NCBI GenBank assembly: GCA_002339125.1
Contig: DDJQ01000074.1
Span: 1 to 35,968, forward strand
DNA from: Alteromonadaceae bacterium UBA2620
GTDB taxonomy: Bacteria > Pseudomonadota > Gammaproteobacteria > Enterobacterales > Alteromonadaceae
DNA length: 35,968 nucleotides
Direction: 5' to 3'
The notes beneath the pieces were generated by a model, which saw only the letters and a list, made by a program, of their open reading frames with translations, was not told where the DNA came from and did no database searches. Position 1 is the stretch's first letter. Every line of letters begins with the position of its first letter. Position numbers and translations under genes: made by a program. Positions 1 to 6,811 of this stretch are shown piece by piece.

Positions 1-40
1 ATCGAGAACATCAGAATACGCACAAGCACCTAAAACGACG

Positions 41-65
41 AAAGGCCGCTATAAAAGCGACCTTT
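41..65 (-). terminator. Rho-independent terminator after tRNA-Leu relic
   Basis: Read on the minus strand, AAAGGTCGCT and AGCGGCCTTT form a 10-bp stem with one G-T pair and a 5-base loop, followed by a T-containing tail. It lies just downstream of the tRNA-Leu-like sequence, so it is probably the original terminator of that tRNA gene. Confidence 0.65.
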
Positions 66-71
66 CTTTGT

Positions 72-155
72 ATGTTACCGGTGGGCGGACTTGAACCGCC
101 ACGCCCGAAGGCAACGGATTTTGAATCACGTGTTGCTACCGACATTCATTTCGGT
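72..155 (-). pseudogene. Decayed tRNA-Leu (CAA), probable attachment-site relic
   Basis: Read leftward, this stretch keeps the 3' half of a class II tRNA. The anticodon loop is TTCAAAA (anticodon CAA), the variable arm is GCC-TTCG-GGC, and the T-arm is a perfect GGCGG-TTCAAGT-CCGCC. A D-loop-like TCGGTAGCAA sits at the expected place. The 5' half is damaged: only four acceptor pairs (ACCG with CGGT) can form, the anticodon stem (CGTGA against TCCGT) has three mispairs, and the 3' end reads ACA instead of CCA. It is therefore unlikely to be functional. A preserved 3' half with a broken 5' half is what an integrase attachment site in a tRNA gene leaves behind, so I read it as the island edge. 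No intact tRNA-Leu partner is visible in the window. Confidence 0.6.
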
Positions 156-160
156 AGCAA
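133..160. repeat. Perfect 10-bp inverted repeat over the tRNA relic 5' end
   Basis: TTGCTACCGA (133-142) and TCGGTAGCAA (151-160) are exact inverted copies separated by 8 bases. One arm overlaps the D-loop of the tRNA-Leu relic; the other occupies the place of its acceptor 5' end. It could be a hairpin, a protein site, or the scar of an inverted duplication that destroyed the tRNA. Confidence 0.6.
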
Positions 161-253
161 AACCCTAAGGCTCACAGCCAAAAAACAAACTCGAACTGTC
201 GGAGTACTGTTTTTAGAATTGACGGGGAAAAGGATCCAGACAAAATAAAAATA

Positions 254-278
254 AACTATCCGGAATTTCCGAATAGTT
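254..278 (-). terminator. Terminator after the darG relic
   Basis: On the minus strand AACTATTCGGA and TCCGGATAGTT form a stem with one G-T pair around a 3-base loop, followed by TTATTTTTATTTT. It lies 14 bases past the darG stop and would end the leftward transcription unit that starts before hsdR. Confidence 0.7.
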
Positions 279-738
279 ACGTTATTTATTAACTATGCAG
301 TTATCCAGCTTTGATCTATTAACACCTGCTCTGCAATCGCAATTTGCCTTGCAGTAAACATTTGTTTGCGTGAATTCCATGAGTGCACCTTTTGTACAAG
401 TTCTTCGGTGCTTTGTACTGGCTCATGTTTACTTAACCAATGAACCGTTGCCAAGAGTTCTAAGCCTTGTGGGGACTCAAAACCTTCAACTAACTGCGAC
501 ACCTTCTCAAATCGTGTTCGAGTGTCAGGGTGTTGAGTAAGAAACTCCTGCGCATCTTCTATAGCACCGGGCACTAGCCGTAACTCTTTTTCAGGTGCAT
601 CTCCACCATCGGCATAACCAGAGATAAAGTGCCCCTCAATCGCATTGAGCACATGCCGCAAATTTTGTGCATAAGGGCCATAATGCGCTTTTTCGTATTT
701 TAATCTTAATGGCTCACCTGCTTCTTGCATGAAATACA

Positions 739-746
739 AAAGCTTA
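739..746. repeat. Target-site duplication, left copy
   Basis: AAAGCTTA directly abuts the left terminal repeat of the IS and is identical to the copy at the right end. Eight bases is the usual duplication length of the IS1595 family. Confidence 0.9.
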
Positions 747-1765
747 CCTGATTACCACCGAGTTTCAGCTAACTTGAGCAACCGCCCTGGCATCGGTGCT
801 GTTTGAATACATGAATAAATGAGTTGTTCGAGCATTTTCTCGAGATTAAAGCGTCGATTGAACTTAAAGCAAAACTCTCCAAGATATCGGGGTAAATGTT
901 TCTTGTTGATGGCATGGTAAGTCCCATGCATCGAGTTTTTCACATTACTAATCATGGTGTTGACCCACTGGAAATAGGGCAAGTCCACACAGTCAGGGCC
1001 ACCGCCGGTAACAATAGCCTGATGAAAACTGTCTGCTTGCTCAACCCCTCTAAAGCAAGCCAAGCCATCGGATATAACAAGAGATTTCGGCGTCAAGTGA
1101 GCTTTAGCCCAACTGGTTAGCTCTTTAGTTTTAAAGCCCTCAACCGCGCTAAAGCGCATGCGGATTGGGTGGCCGTTCTCATTCATTGAAACGGCAGCAA
1201 CGAAGGGGCGTTTCCCTTTTGCGCCACGCCCTCGTGTGCCGCGCTGGACACCGCCCCAGTAAACGTCATCCAGTTGGATGAAACCATCAAGCGGTGTTTC
1301 ATCATCTCGTTCTTTCATCGCCTGCATTAGCTTGTGTTTCATTCGCCATGCTGCGTTGTAGGAAATTCCGAGTTGACGGGAAAGTTCAAGTGCAGAAATA
1401 CCATTTTTCCCTTGAGTCATAAGGTAAATCGCCAAAAACCACGTTCTGAGCGGTAACTTTGAAGCGGAAAACAGCGTTCCAGCAGTCAAAGAAGCTTGAT
1501 GATGGCATTGGTTGCACTGGTAGAGCTGACGAGATTTTAGCTGGCAATACTTATCATGGTTACATTGTGGGCAGCGATAGCCTGTCGGCCAGCGCATATC
1601 AAACAGCCGTTTCTGGCACTGTTCTTCGTCACCGTACATCAATATAAACCTATGAATTGAAATGCTTTTTTGAAATTGAACCTTATTCTTCGCCATGCTG
1701 GATACCCTTCAATCTCACTCTCAATAAGTGTAGTTCAATGGAGCGGAGTTTAAGTGGTAATCAGG
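747..1765 (-). mobile_element. Complete IS1595-family insertion sequence (1019 bp)
   Basis: The element has 12-bp perfect terminal inverted repeats, CCTGATTACCAC at each end read inward, and is flanked by identical 8-bp AAAGCTTA duplications. It contains one transposase gene whose stop codon lies inside the left terminal repeat. Ends, duplication and single open transposase frame all look intact, so the insertion is probably recent and possibly still active. It sits inside the darG fragment. Confidence 0.92.
752..1696 (-). CDS. IS1595-family transposase (ISXO2-like domain)
   Basis: This 314-residue protein is the only gene of the IS. A zinc ribbon with C42-x2-C45 and C61-x2-C64 is followed by a helix-turn-helix-like segment near 95-125 (SALELSRQLGISYNAAWRMK). 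The ISXO2-like catalytic domain starts at about 138 with LDDVYWGG (D143/D144), has VISD at D210, and shows Asn251 in VNTMISNVKNS where many relatives carry Glu. That gives a DDN-type triad, known in part of the IS1595 family. The C-terminal GTYHAI and RYLGEFCFKFNRRF are family hallmarks. Length is normal and the frame is open, so the protein is likely functional. It would cut and join the ends of its own element. Confidence 0.92.
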   Translation of the reverse strand: MAKNKVQFQKSISIHRFILMYGDEEQCQKRLFDMRWPTGYRCPQCNHDKYCQLKSRQLYQCNQCHHQASLTAGTLFSASKLPLRTWFLAIYLMTQGKNGISALELSRQLGISYNAAWRMKHKLMQAMKERDDETPLDGFIQLDDVYWGGVQRGTRGRGAKGKRPFVAAVSMNENGHPIRMRFSAVEGFKTKELTSWAKAHLTPKSLVISDGLACFRGVEQADSFHQAIVTGGGPDCVDLPYFQWVNTMISNVKNSMHGTYHAINKKHLPRYLGEFCFKFNRRFNLEKMLEQLIYSCIQTAPMPGRLLKLAETRW

Positions 1766-1773
1766 AAAGCTTA
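1766..1773. repeat. Target-site duplication, right copy
   Basis: AAAGCTTA follows the right terminal repeat of the IS and matches 739-746 exactly. Removing the IS and one copy restores the darG reading frame. Confidence 0.9.
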
Positions 1774-1868
1774 TGAACTTCAAGTAACGAAACGGTTGGG
1801 TCAAGCAAACCTCTTAGATAGCGTTGCATTAGCACAATTATTAAGGCGCTACCAAGTGTCATCTCACA

Positions 1869-2453
1869 TCACCTGGTTAACTGCCGAAAGGAAATACTGG
1901 CCGTTCTTGAAGAGTTAGCCACCACACTTTCAACTTTGTAATTACCAATCTGTGCCGTATCAGCATTTGGCTGGTATGTGGTTCTTTTGCGTACATTTCT
2001 GGCATTGGTGGTCACGATGGCTTTATCAATTTCAATACCGTTGGCATCTATTTCGTAATGGACTTCTGCCATGCTCAGTAGGTATTTTAAGAACAACTCT
2101 GAATTATCCAGTTGCTTCTGATTATCCTTAGGCTTCAGCCTATCGGATTTTAGATCGAATACTAATGCACGTTTTTGTTCGGTATCTTGCCACAAAATAA
2201 TAAGGTCACAGCCTTTATTCACACCCACATCATTAGTCGAGTTTACATACAGCGACAGCTGTTTAAATTTCTGTTTGTTTCTTTTGGGCTGATAATCCAA
2301 AGTAAAGGCGAGTGCATCGGCGGGTATATGCTCGATATACAGCGTCGCCACCTTACTATCAGCCCCATCTTCTTTCAGTTTTAACTGTTTCTTGGCGGTA
2401 TCGTAATGGATAACCACATCAGGATTGATGATTTCCTTCATCGCTGCCAGCAT
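1869..2453 (-). CDS. Putative PD-(D/E)XK nuclease, partner of the ATPase
   Basis: I do not recognise a named family for this 194-residue protein. Its middle has the look of a PD-(D/E)XK nuclease core: a strand with Asp83 (GCDLIILW), then a strand ending in D100-L-K102 (ALVFDLKSD), then a helix with Gln114 (NQKQLDNSELFLKYLL). The spacing D-(about 16)-DxK suits that fold. No signal peptide or membrane segment is seen, so it should be cytoplasmic. The start lies 3 bases past the stop of the ATPase gene, so the two are almost certainly co-translated. The inferred role is the effector arm of an ATPase-nuclease defence pair carried in the hsd operon. The nuclease call is inference from motif shape; the fold could also be inactive or different. 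Confidence 0.5.
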   Translation of the reverse strand: MLAAMKEIINPDVVIHYDTAKKQLKLKEDGADSKVATLYIEHIPADALAFTLDYQPKRNKQKFKQLSLYVNSTNDVGVNKGCDLIILWQDTEQKRALVFDLKSDRLKPKDNQKQLDNSELFLKYLLSMAEVHYEIDANGIEIDKAIVTTNARNVRKRTTYQPNADTAQIGNYKVESVVANSSRTASISFRQLTR

Positions 2454-2456
2454 GCA

Positions 2457-3812
2457 TCACTCCTTGATACCGTAGTAAATCTTGTCCGCCAGCTCGTTGG
2501 CATCGGCGATGAGGTTATCGAACACTTCCATATTGATACCGTACTTATCCACTTCTACGGCATGTATCTGGTGATCATCTTTTAAGCTGTAAGCTTTGAT
2601 TTGTGCGGGTTTCAGCAGGTCTAAACCGGTCATTTTTGCCGATTTCATGATCTGCTCTTTATTTTCTATATCTAAGTTAAGCATCACGCGGTTATTGAGT
2701 TCGCGGATTAAATAATCACTATGGGTTGTCACCAGAACTTTTACGCCAGAATTGACTAAACGCGCTAACAGCCCTGCCATTTTGCGCTGGTTGTCTGGGT
2801 GCAAGTTCAGCTCTGGCTCGTCGATGATCAACATGCCGTTTTTCTCGGCCAGCGAGTTGATGTAGAGGTCAATCAAAAACAGTGACTTAATCGAAGAGGA
2901 CGCCACATAAACAGGCACCGCCACTTTATCGCGGCCACGCTCCTTCTTTGGCATATACATCACTTGCTTATCAACCGCTTTGTAAGAACCGCCCATTAAG
3001 TCTTGTAGCGCATCCCGAATCGGTTTGCAGTCGCTCTCTTCACGGATAAAACTCTTACGCTTACACAGATTTTCGTATTCGCGTACCACGTTAATATTGT
3101 CGTGGATTGGCTGGGCATAACGCGAACGCATACTGTTTAGCAGATCAATCGGGTTTACCTTATCGCCACTGGTAATGTGCTCGATAATGGCGTTTTTACT
3201 GATATCCAGCTCTTTGTAAAACAAGGCAATGCCGGTGCGTTCTGATGTGACTACAAAGGGGCGCGGCAATAAATCCGCAAATAGGCAGTCGGTAATATGA
3301 TCGCTAATCACATCATCTAAAATTCGGTCCGGTACTCGCCCCCCGCTCTTCGTTTGGAAAGTGACCGATAACACGGTTTCATTTTCGGCCTTGTAAAAAC
3401 TTAACTGTTCTGACTGCCCAAAACTCACGGTTTGTTTAAACTCATTAGTAAAGTCAAACACTAGCTGGTCATGGCTAAACTCCGCTTTAGCACCGTTAAA
3501 AAAATCTTCTGGTACATTGAAGTAACGTGGCAAATTTTCAGAAAATTCCGAAGAGGCATTTTTAAGGTAATCTGCTAATTTCGCTTGATAGTCAGTCAAC
3601 TCAATCAACAAGGTGCCTTCGTCGCGCAGTTGGGCTAGACGCTCACGGGAGACCGACAAATCAATCCATTGTTTAAAATGGCGCAATAATCCATAAATGG
3701 CATAGCTGATATAGGTTTTGCCCATATTGTTGGGGCCGCAAATCACGGTTAAATCACCCAGCTCAACGGTGCCCTTATCAATACCGCCTAAGTGTGCAAA
3801 GTTAAATTTCAT
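2457..3812 (-). CDS. AAA15/OLD-like ATPase, ABC-type
   Basis: This 451-residue ATPase has Walker A GPNNMGKT (26-33) at the N-terminus, a signature-like SSSIKSL (305-311), Walker B and Glu in MLIIDEPELNLHPDNQR (327-343), and an H-loop TTHSDYLIREL (362-372). That layout is typical of the AAA15/OLD-like, Rad50-related ATPases common in anti-phage systems such as PARIS, Septu and retron effectors. No TOPRIM domain is visible within it. It lies 40 bases after hsdS with a strong AGGAGG four bases before ATG, and 3 bases ahead of the putative nuclease gene. Context suggests an ATP-driven sensor controlling that small partner. It is not recognisably part of any known type I restriction enzyme. Confidence 0.8.
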   Translation of the reverse strand: MKFNFAHLGGIDKGTVELGDLTVICGPNNMGKTYISYAIYGLLRHFKQWIDLSVSRERLAQLRDEGTLLIELTDYQAKLADYLKNASSEFSENLPRYFNVPEDFFNGAKAEFSHDQLVFDFTNEFKQTVSFGQSEQLSFYKAENETVLSVTFQTKSGGRVPDRILDDVISDHITDCLFADLLPRPFVVTSERTGIALFYKELDISKNAIIEHITSGDKVNPIDLLNSMRSRYAQPIHDNINVVREYENLCKRKSFIREESDCKPIRDALQDLMGGSYKAVDKQVMYMPKKERGRDKVAVPVYVASSSIKSLFLIDLYINSLAEKNGMLIIDEPELNLHPDNQRKMAGLLARLVNSGVKVLVTTHSDYLIRELNNRVMLNLDIENKEQIMKSAKMTGLDLLKPAQIKAYSLKDDHQIHAVEVDKYGINMEVFDNLIADANELADKIYYGIKE

Positions 3813-3852
3813 ACTGCCTCCTGATTAAGCGGTAGGGTTTTAGGTTTAACAT

Positions 3853-5127
3853 TTAGCTTGCCTCCCCAACGGTGACTTGACCGTTCATTAGCATGGGGAG
3901 AAGCCAGTCGCGGAGTGAGGATAATTTCTTGTTCTCTTTAGTTGTGGACTCAATTTTTTCAAAGATAGGCTCCACAATCGCGGCGTACTTTTCCATCAAC
4001 GTTGTATCACTTGGTAAAGCTAGATTCGTATACTCGATATCGTTAGATACAATGGAGTTAAATACCGAACCACTGGCTTTTACTTCAAGGTGATGAATTA
4101 ATTCTTTAATCAAGAAAAACAGAAAAGTATAGCTTATTCCATCTTTCGCTCTGAGTGCATAGCACGATTGGTTCATAGCCATAGGTACAGCATTTAGTGC
4201 TAAGCGTCCAACTGAGCCTCTTGCTGTAATAAACACTGTATATGGTTCGAACAGTCTAGTGCTGCTTTTCTTTAATCCTTCTGCCGTGATGTAATCTTCG
4301 GTTTCGACTGAGAAGATATTTTTGTCAGAATCTGTTGGAGTAAAGAAAGGGATAGCCCCATTCCAGTATTCTTTTTTAGTTTTTGTTGGCGTGCCACCAC
4401 CAAGTAAATGGGCAACTTTTAGCACATTACTTGCTTCCCACCCCTCCGGTATTTCGCGCTTTAGGGTTGGGTTGTAGACCAAAGTCCCACCGGAAGTTTT
4501 ATAGGGTTTACCGTTCGCATCGGGGAAGTCGAACTGTACAAACCAGTAGTCGTACAGGGTTTTGGCCATGGCTTCCAGCTCGGCGTTGATGCGGTTATTG
4601 AGTTCGATTTTTGTTTCGAGCGCATCAAGCAAAGCAACGATATTCTGTTGTTCCAAAACAGTTGGGAGAGGAACCCTGACGTCATATATCCTTTCGGGAG
4701 ATGTATGCTTAACCTTTGAGCCAGACGAAGTTAGTCGAATTTGCTCTCGTACAGTCTTAGTCTTGAACAGGTGGTATATGTAATCCCTTAGTATCTTTTT
4801 CGAATCTGTAGTGACTAGCCCTAACCGCTGGTTATGCAAGTAAATGCCAGATTCTGGAACTCTAGCACAACTGCCTAACAACCCAGCTGCTTGTTCTGTC
4901 ATTGCGACAATTAGGTCGCCAGCCTGATGTAGATACTCTTCCGGAATATCTCCAGTATAAAATTTCTCTTTCCCTGCCTGTCTCTTAAAGCCACCTTCTT
5001 CATAGAAATTTCCTGGCGTCAATACAATGAATGGTGTCGCTTCATCCGAGAAGTATTCGCTCTTAAATGGGAATCCATGCTTAATATTGATCTTCCCGTT
5101 TAAACTTGTGATAGGCCAATTACTCAT
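3853..5127 (-). CDS. hsdS: Type I restriction-modification specificity subunit HsdS
   Basis: HsdS chooses the DNA target of the HsdR-HsdM-HsdS complex. The 424-residue protein has the usual layout: target-recognition domain 1 (about 1-155), a central conserved region (about 156-235: LLDALETKIELNNRINAEL, LYDYWFVQFDFPD, LKREIPEGWE), target-recognition domain 2 (about 236-390), and a distal conserved helix ending RDWLLPMLMNGQV. The central LYDYWFVQFDFP motif is common in type IC-like HsdS proteins. Its ATG overlaps the end of hsdM by 8 bases, so the two are translationally coupled. It is full length, and I see no tandem repeats, inverted second copy or recombinase that would point to switching of specificity. 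The two recognition domains decide a bipartite target that cannot be predicted by eye. Confidence 0.93.
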   Translation of the reverse strand: MSNWPITSLNGKINIKHGFPFKSEYFSDEATPFIVLTPGNFYEEGGFKRQAGKEKFYTGDIPEEYLHQAGDLIVAMTEQAAGLLGSCARVPESGIYLHNQRLGLVTTDSKKILRDYIYHLFKTKTVREQIRLTSSGSKVKHTSPERIYDVRVPLPTVLEQQNIVALLDALETKIELNNRINAELEAMAKTLYDYWFVQFDFPDANGKPYKTSGGTLVYNPTLKREIPEGWEASNVLKVAHLLGGGTPTKTKKEYWNGAIPFFTPTDSDKNIFSVETEDYITAEGLKKSSTRLFEPYTVFITARGSVGRLALNAVPMAMNQSCYALRAKDGISYTFLFFLIKELIHHLEVKASGSVFNSIVSNDIEYTNLALPSDTTLMEKYAAIVEPIFEKIESTTKENKKLSSLRDWLLPMLMNGQVTVGEAS

Positions 5128-6754
5128 ACTTCAACCCCGCCAGCTGTTTTTTAATCTCAGTCTCCAAATCTCGAGACTGGCTAAACAGACTGTCTAAATT
5201 GCTGGTAAAGCCCTGCATTTTTTCAGCAAACTGCTCTGGGGTAATATCCACGTATTCGATTTTGACATCAAAATACTGTCCTGCACTTAACGAGTAGTTT
5301 TTAGCTTCGATGTCGTCATAACTCACAGCGACGGAAAAGTCTTCCACTGCTTCTTTGGCGTTAAACACATCAATAATTTGTTGTTCTTCTGCTGGTGTTA
5401 ATACGGTTTTTTGGTTTTTGCCGTCTTTGACCTTTTCACCCAGATTAGACGCATCGACCAAAACCACATTGCCATCGTTGCTGGCATCAATAAACAAAAT
5501 AGATACGTTCGTGCCGGTGGTGGCGAAGATATTAGAGGGCATGGAAACAACGCCCGCCAGCATTTTGTTTTTGACTAAATGTTCGCGAATTTTTTTATCG
5601 ATACCCGATTGGGCGGTGATAAAGCCAGTAGGCAGCACCACAGCTGCTTTACCACCAGGCTTGAGTGAGGCAATGATGTGTTGCAAGAACAATTGATAGA
5701 TTTCCATCTTGTCCTTGGCTTTGGCTTTAATCTTTGGAATACCGGCAAAGAAACGCTCTTTGTTTTCTTTGCTGTCTAGCTCATCCCTAAAGTCGCTAAA
5801 ATCGAGCTTAAATGGCGGGTTAGAAACAATATAGTCAAAGCGTTTTAGCTCTTTGCCATCTTTATGGTAAGGATGAAGCACAGTATTACCTTGGATCACA
5901 TTCGGGATAGAGTGCACCAAATTATTTAAGATCAGGTTTAACCGCAGCAAATTGGAAGATTTTTGTGAAATATCCTGGGTGTAGATGCTACAGCGGTTCT
6001 CCCCAATGGCGTGCGCCACGTTCATAAGCAATGTACCTGAACCTGCCGATGGGTCGTAACAACTGACATTGCGTACTGTACCGCGCTGCTCTTTCGGTAC
6101 TAAGATTTCCGCCATAATGCGCGCCACCGCATGAGGGGTAAAATACTCGGCATATTTGCCACCAGAATTACTGTTGTAGTCTTTGATCAGGTATTCAAAG
6201 ATGGTGGCGTAGAAGTCGAATTTTTGCGTGAAGATACGCTCGAAGCTGAACTCCACCAGTTTATTGATGATGGCGCGGCAGAAAGCATCGCGCTTGGATT
6301 CATCGGCAATGTATTGGCTAAGGCGCTCGAACAGTACCACTTTTGCGCCGCCATCGGTTTTTACTGCAAATACATCGTTATTGCTAATGGCAATGTCGAT
6401 TAAGGTATCGTCAAACAGTTTGGCAAAATCCGGCGCGTTTTGTTGGCTAAACAGGTAGCTGATAAAGTGCTGCGGCTTTAACCGTGCGGTGTCGCCGCCC
6501 ATTTGCAGTTGCAGCATGTCGAGGTCGTCTTCGCTCATGGCTGCGAGGGCTTCTTCCCATTTTTCGGCCTTGGCGATGGTGTCATCGAGCTTTTTCGCTT
6601 CAAAGGCGAACTTGTCGTTTAAAAACTTGTACAAAAAGGTTTGGGTAATGATTTTAAATTCGTTACCGTCGTTCCCTAAACCATAGTTGGCACAGATGCT
6701 TTTTAAGCTATCAATTAGTTCTTTGGTTTTTTGCTGAAACTCTAATTCAACCAT
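5120..6754 (-). CDS. hsdM: Type I restriction-modification DNA methyltransferase HsdM
   Basis: HsdM methylates adenine N6 in the target chosen by HsdS and protects host DNA. The 544-residue protein has an N-terminal HsdM helical domain (about 8-150), YFTPHAVARIMAEIL (204-218), the SAM-binding motif DPSAGSGT (234-241), and the catalytic N6-adenine motif NPPF (312-315). The C-terminal region with PEQFAEKMQGF resembles the segment that contacts HsdS. All key motifs are present, so it should be active. It follows hsdR with a 57-base gap and overlaps hsdS by 8 bases. The order is R, M, S on one leftward transcript. Confidence 0.95.
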   Translation of the reverse strand: MVELEFQQKTKELIDSLKSICANYGLGNDGNEFKIITQTFLYKFLNDKFAFEAKKLDDTIAKAEKWEEALAAMSEDDLDMLQLQMGGDTARLKPQHFISYLFSQQNAPDFAKLFDDTLIDIAISNNDVFAVKTDGGAKVVLFERLSQYIADESKRDAFCRAIINKLVEFSFERIFTQKFDFYATIFEYLIKDYNSNSGGKYAEYFTPHAVARIMAEILVPKEQRGTVRNVSCYDPSAGSGTLLMNVAHAIGENRCSIYTQDISQKSSNLLRLNLILNNLVHSIPNVIQGNTVLHPYHKDGKELKRFDYIVSNPPFKLDFSDFRDELDSKENKERFFAGIPKIKAKAKDKMEIYQLFLQHIIASLKPGGKAAVVLPTGFITAQSGIDKKIREHLVKNKMLAGVVSMPSNIFATTGTNVSILFIDASNDGNVVLVDASNLGEKVKDGKNQKTVLTPAEEQQIIDVFNAKEAVEDFSVAVSYDDIEAKNYSLSAGQYFDVKIEYVDITPEQFAEKMQGFTSNLDSLFSQSRDLETEIKKQLAGLKYE

Positions 6755-6811
6755 TGGGTGTTTACTTCCTAATCAGTTTTACCGGTGCTTATTGTTAGTA
6801 ATAAATAGCCA

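Larger units (their letters stand above)
293..1862 (-). pseudogene. darG: DarG antitoxin C-terminal fragment, split by an IS
   Basis: Two pieces, 1862-1766 and 746-293, join in frame once the IS and one copy of its target duplication are removed. The junction then reads SLLEVHKL-LYFMQEAGEPL. The joined protein (about 180 residues) matches the C-terminal domain of DarG, the DNA ADP-ribosyl glycohydrolase antitoxin of DarTG: ALxxxxxRYL, SLLEVxKL, YGPYAxxLRHxLNAxxG, GFESPxGxELLATVxWL. The N-terminal macro domain and the darT toxin gene are absent. The fragment starts just 6 bases after the stop of the preceding putative nuclease gene, in the same frame, so the 5' part was lost before or apart from the IS insertion. 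It could have been made as a free C-terminal domain before the IS landed. The identification comes from remembered family motifs and is fairly secure. Confidence 0.75.

Noticed and set aside
72..155. Functional tRNA-Leu gene
   Set aside because: Acceptor and anticodon stems have several mispairs and CCA is missing.
896..1647. Plus-strand open frames across the transposase
   Set aside because: They lie antisense to an intact, well-supported transposase and show no family motifs.
2457..3812. PARIS AriA
   Set aside because: The partner is a 194-residue DxK-type protein, not the larger TOPRIM/DUF4435 AriB, so I do not assign the name.
3853..5127. Phase-variable hsdS (inverting or slipping specificity gene)
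   Set aside because: There is one complete hsdS only, with no second partial copy, inverted repeats, recombinase or simple-sequence tract.
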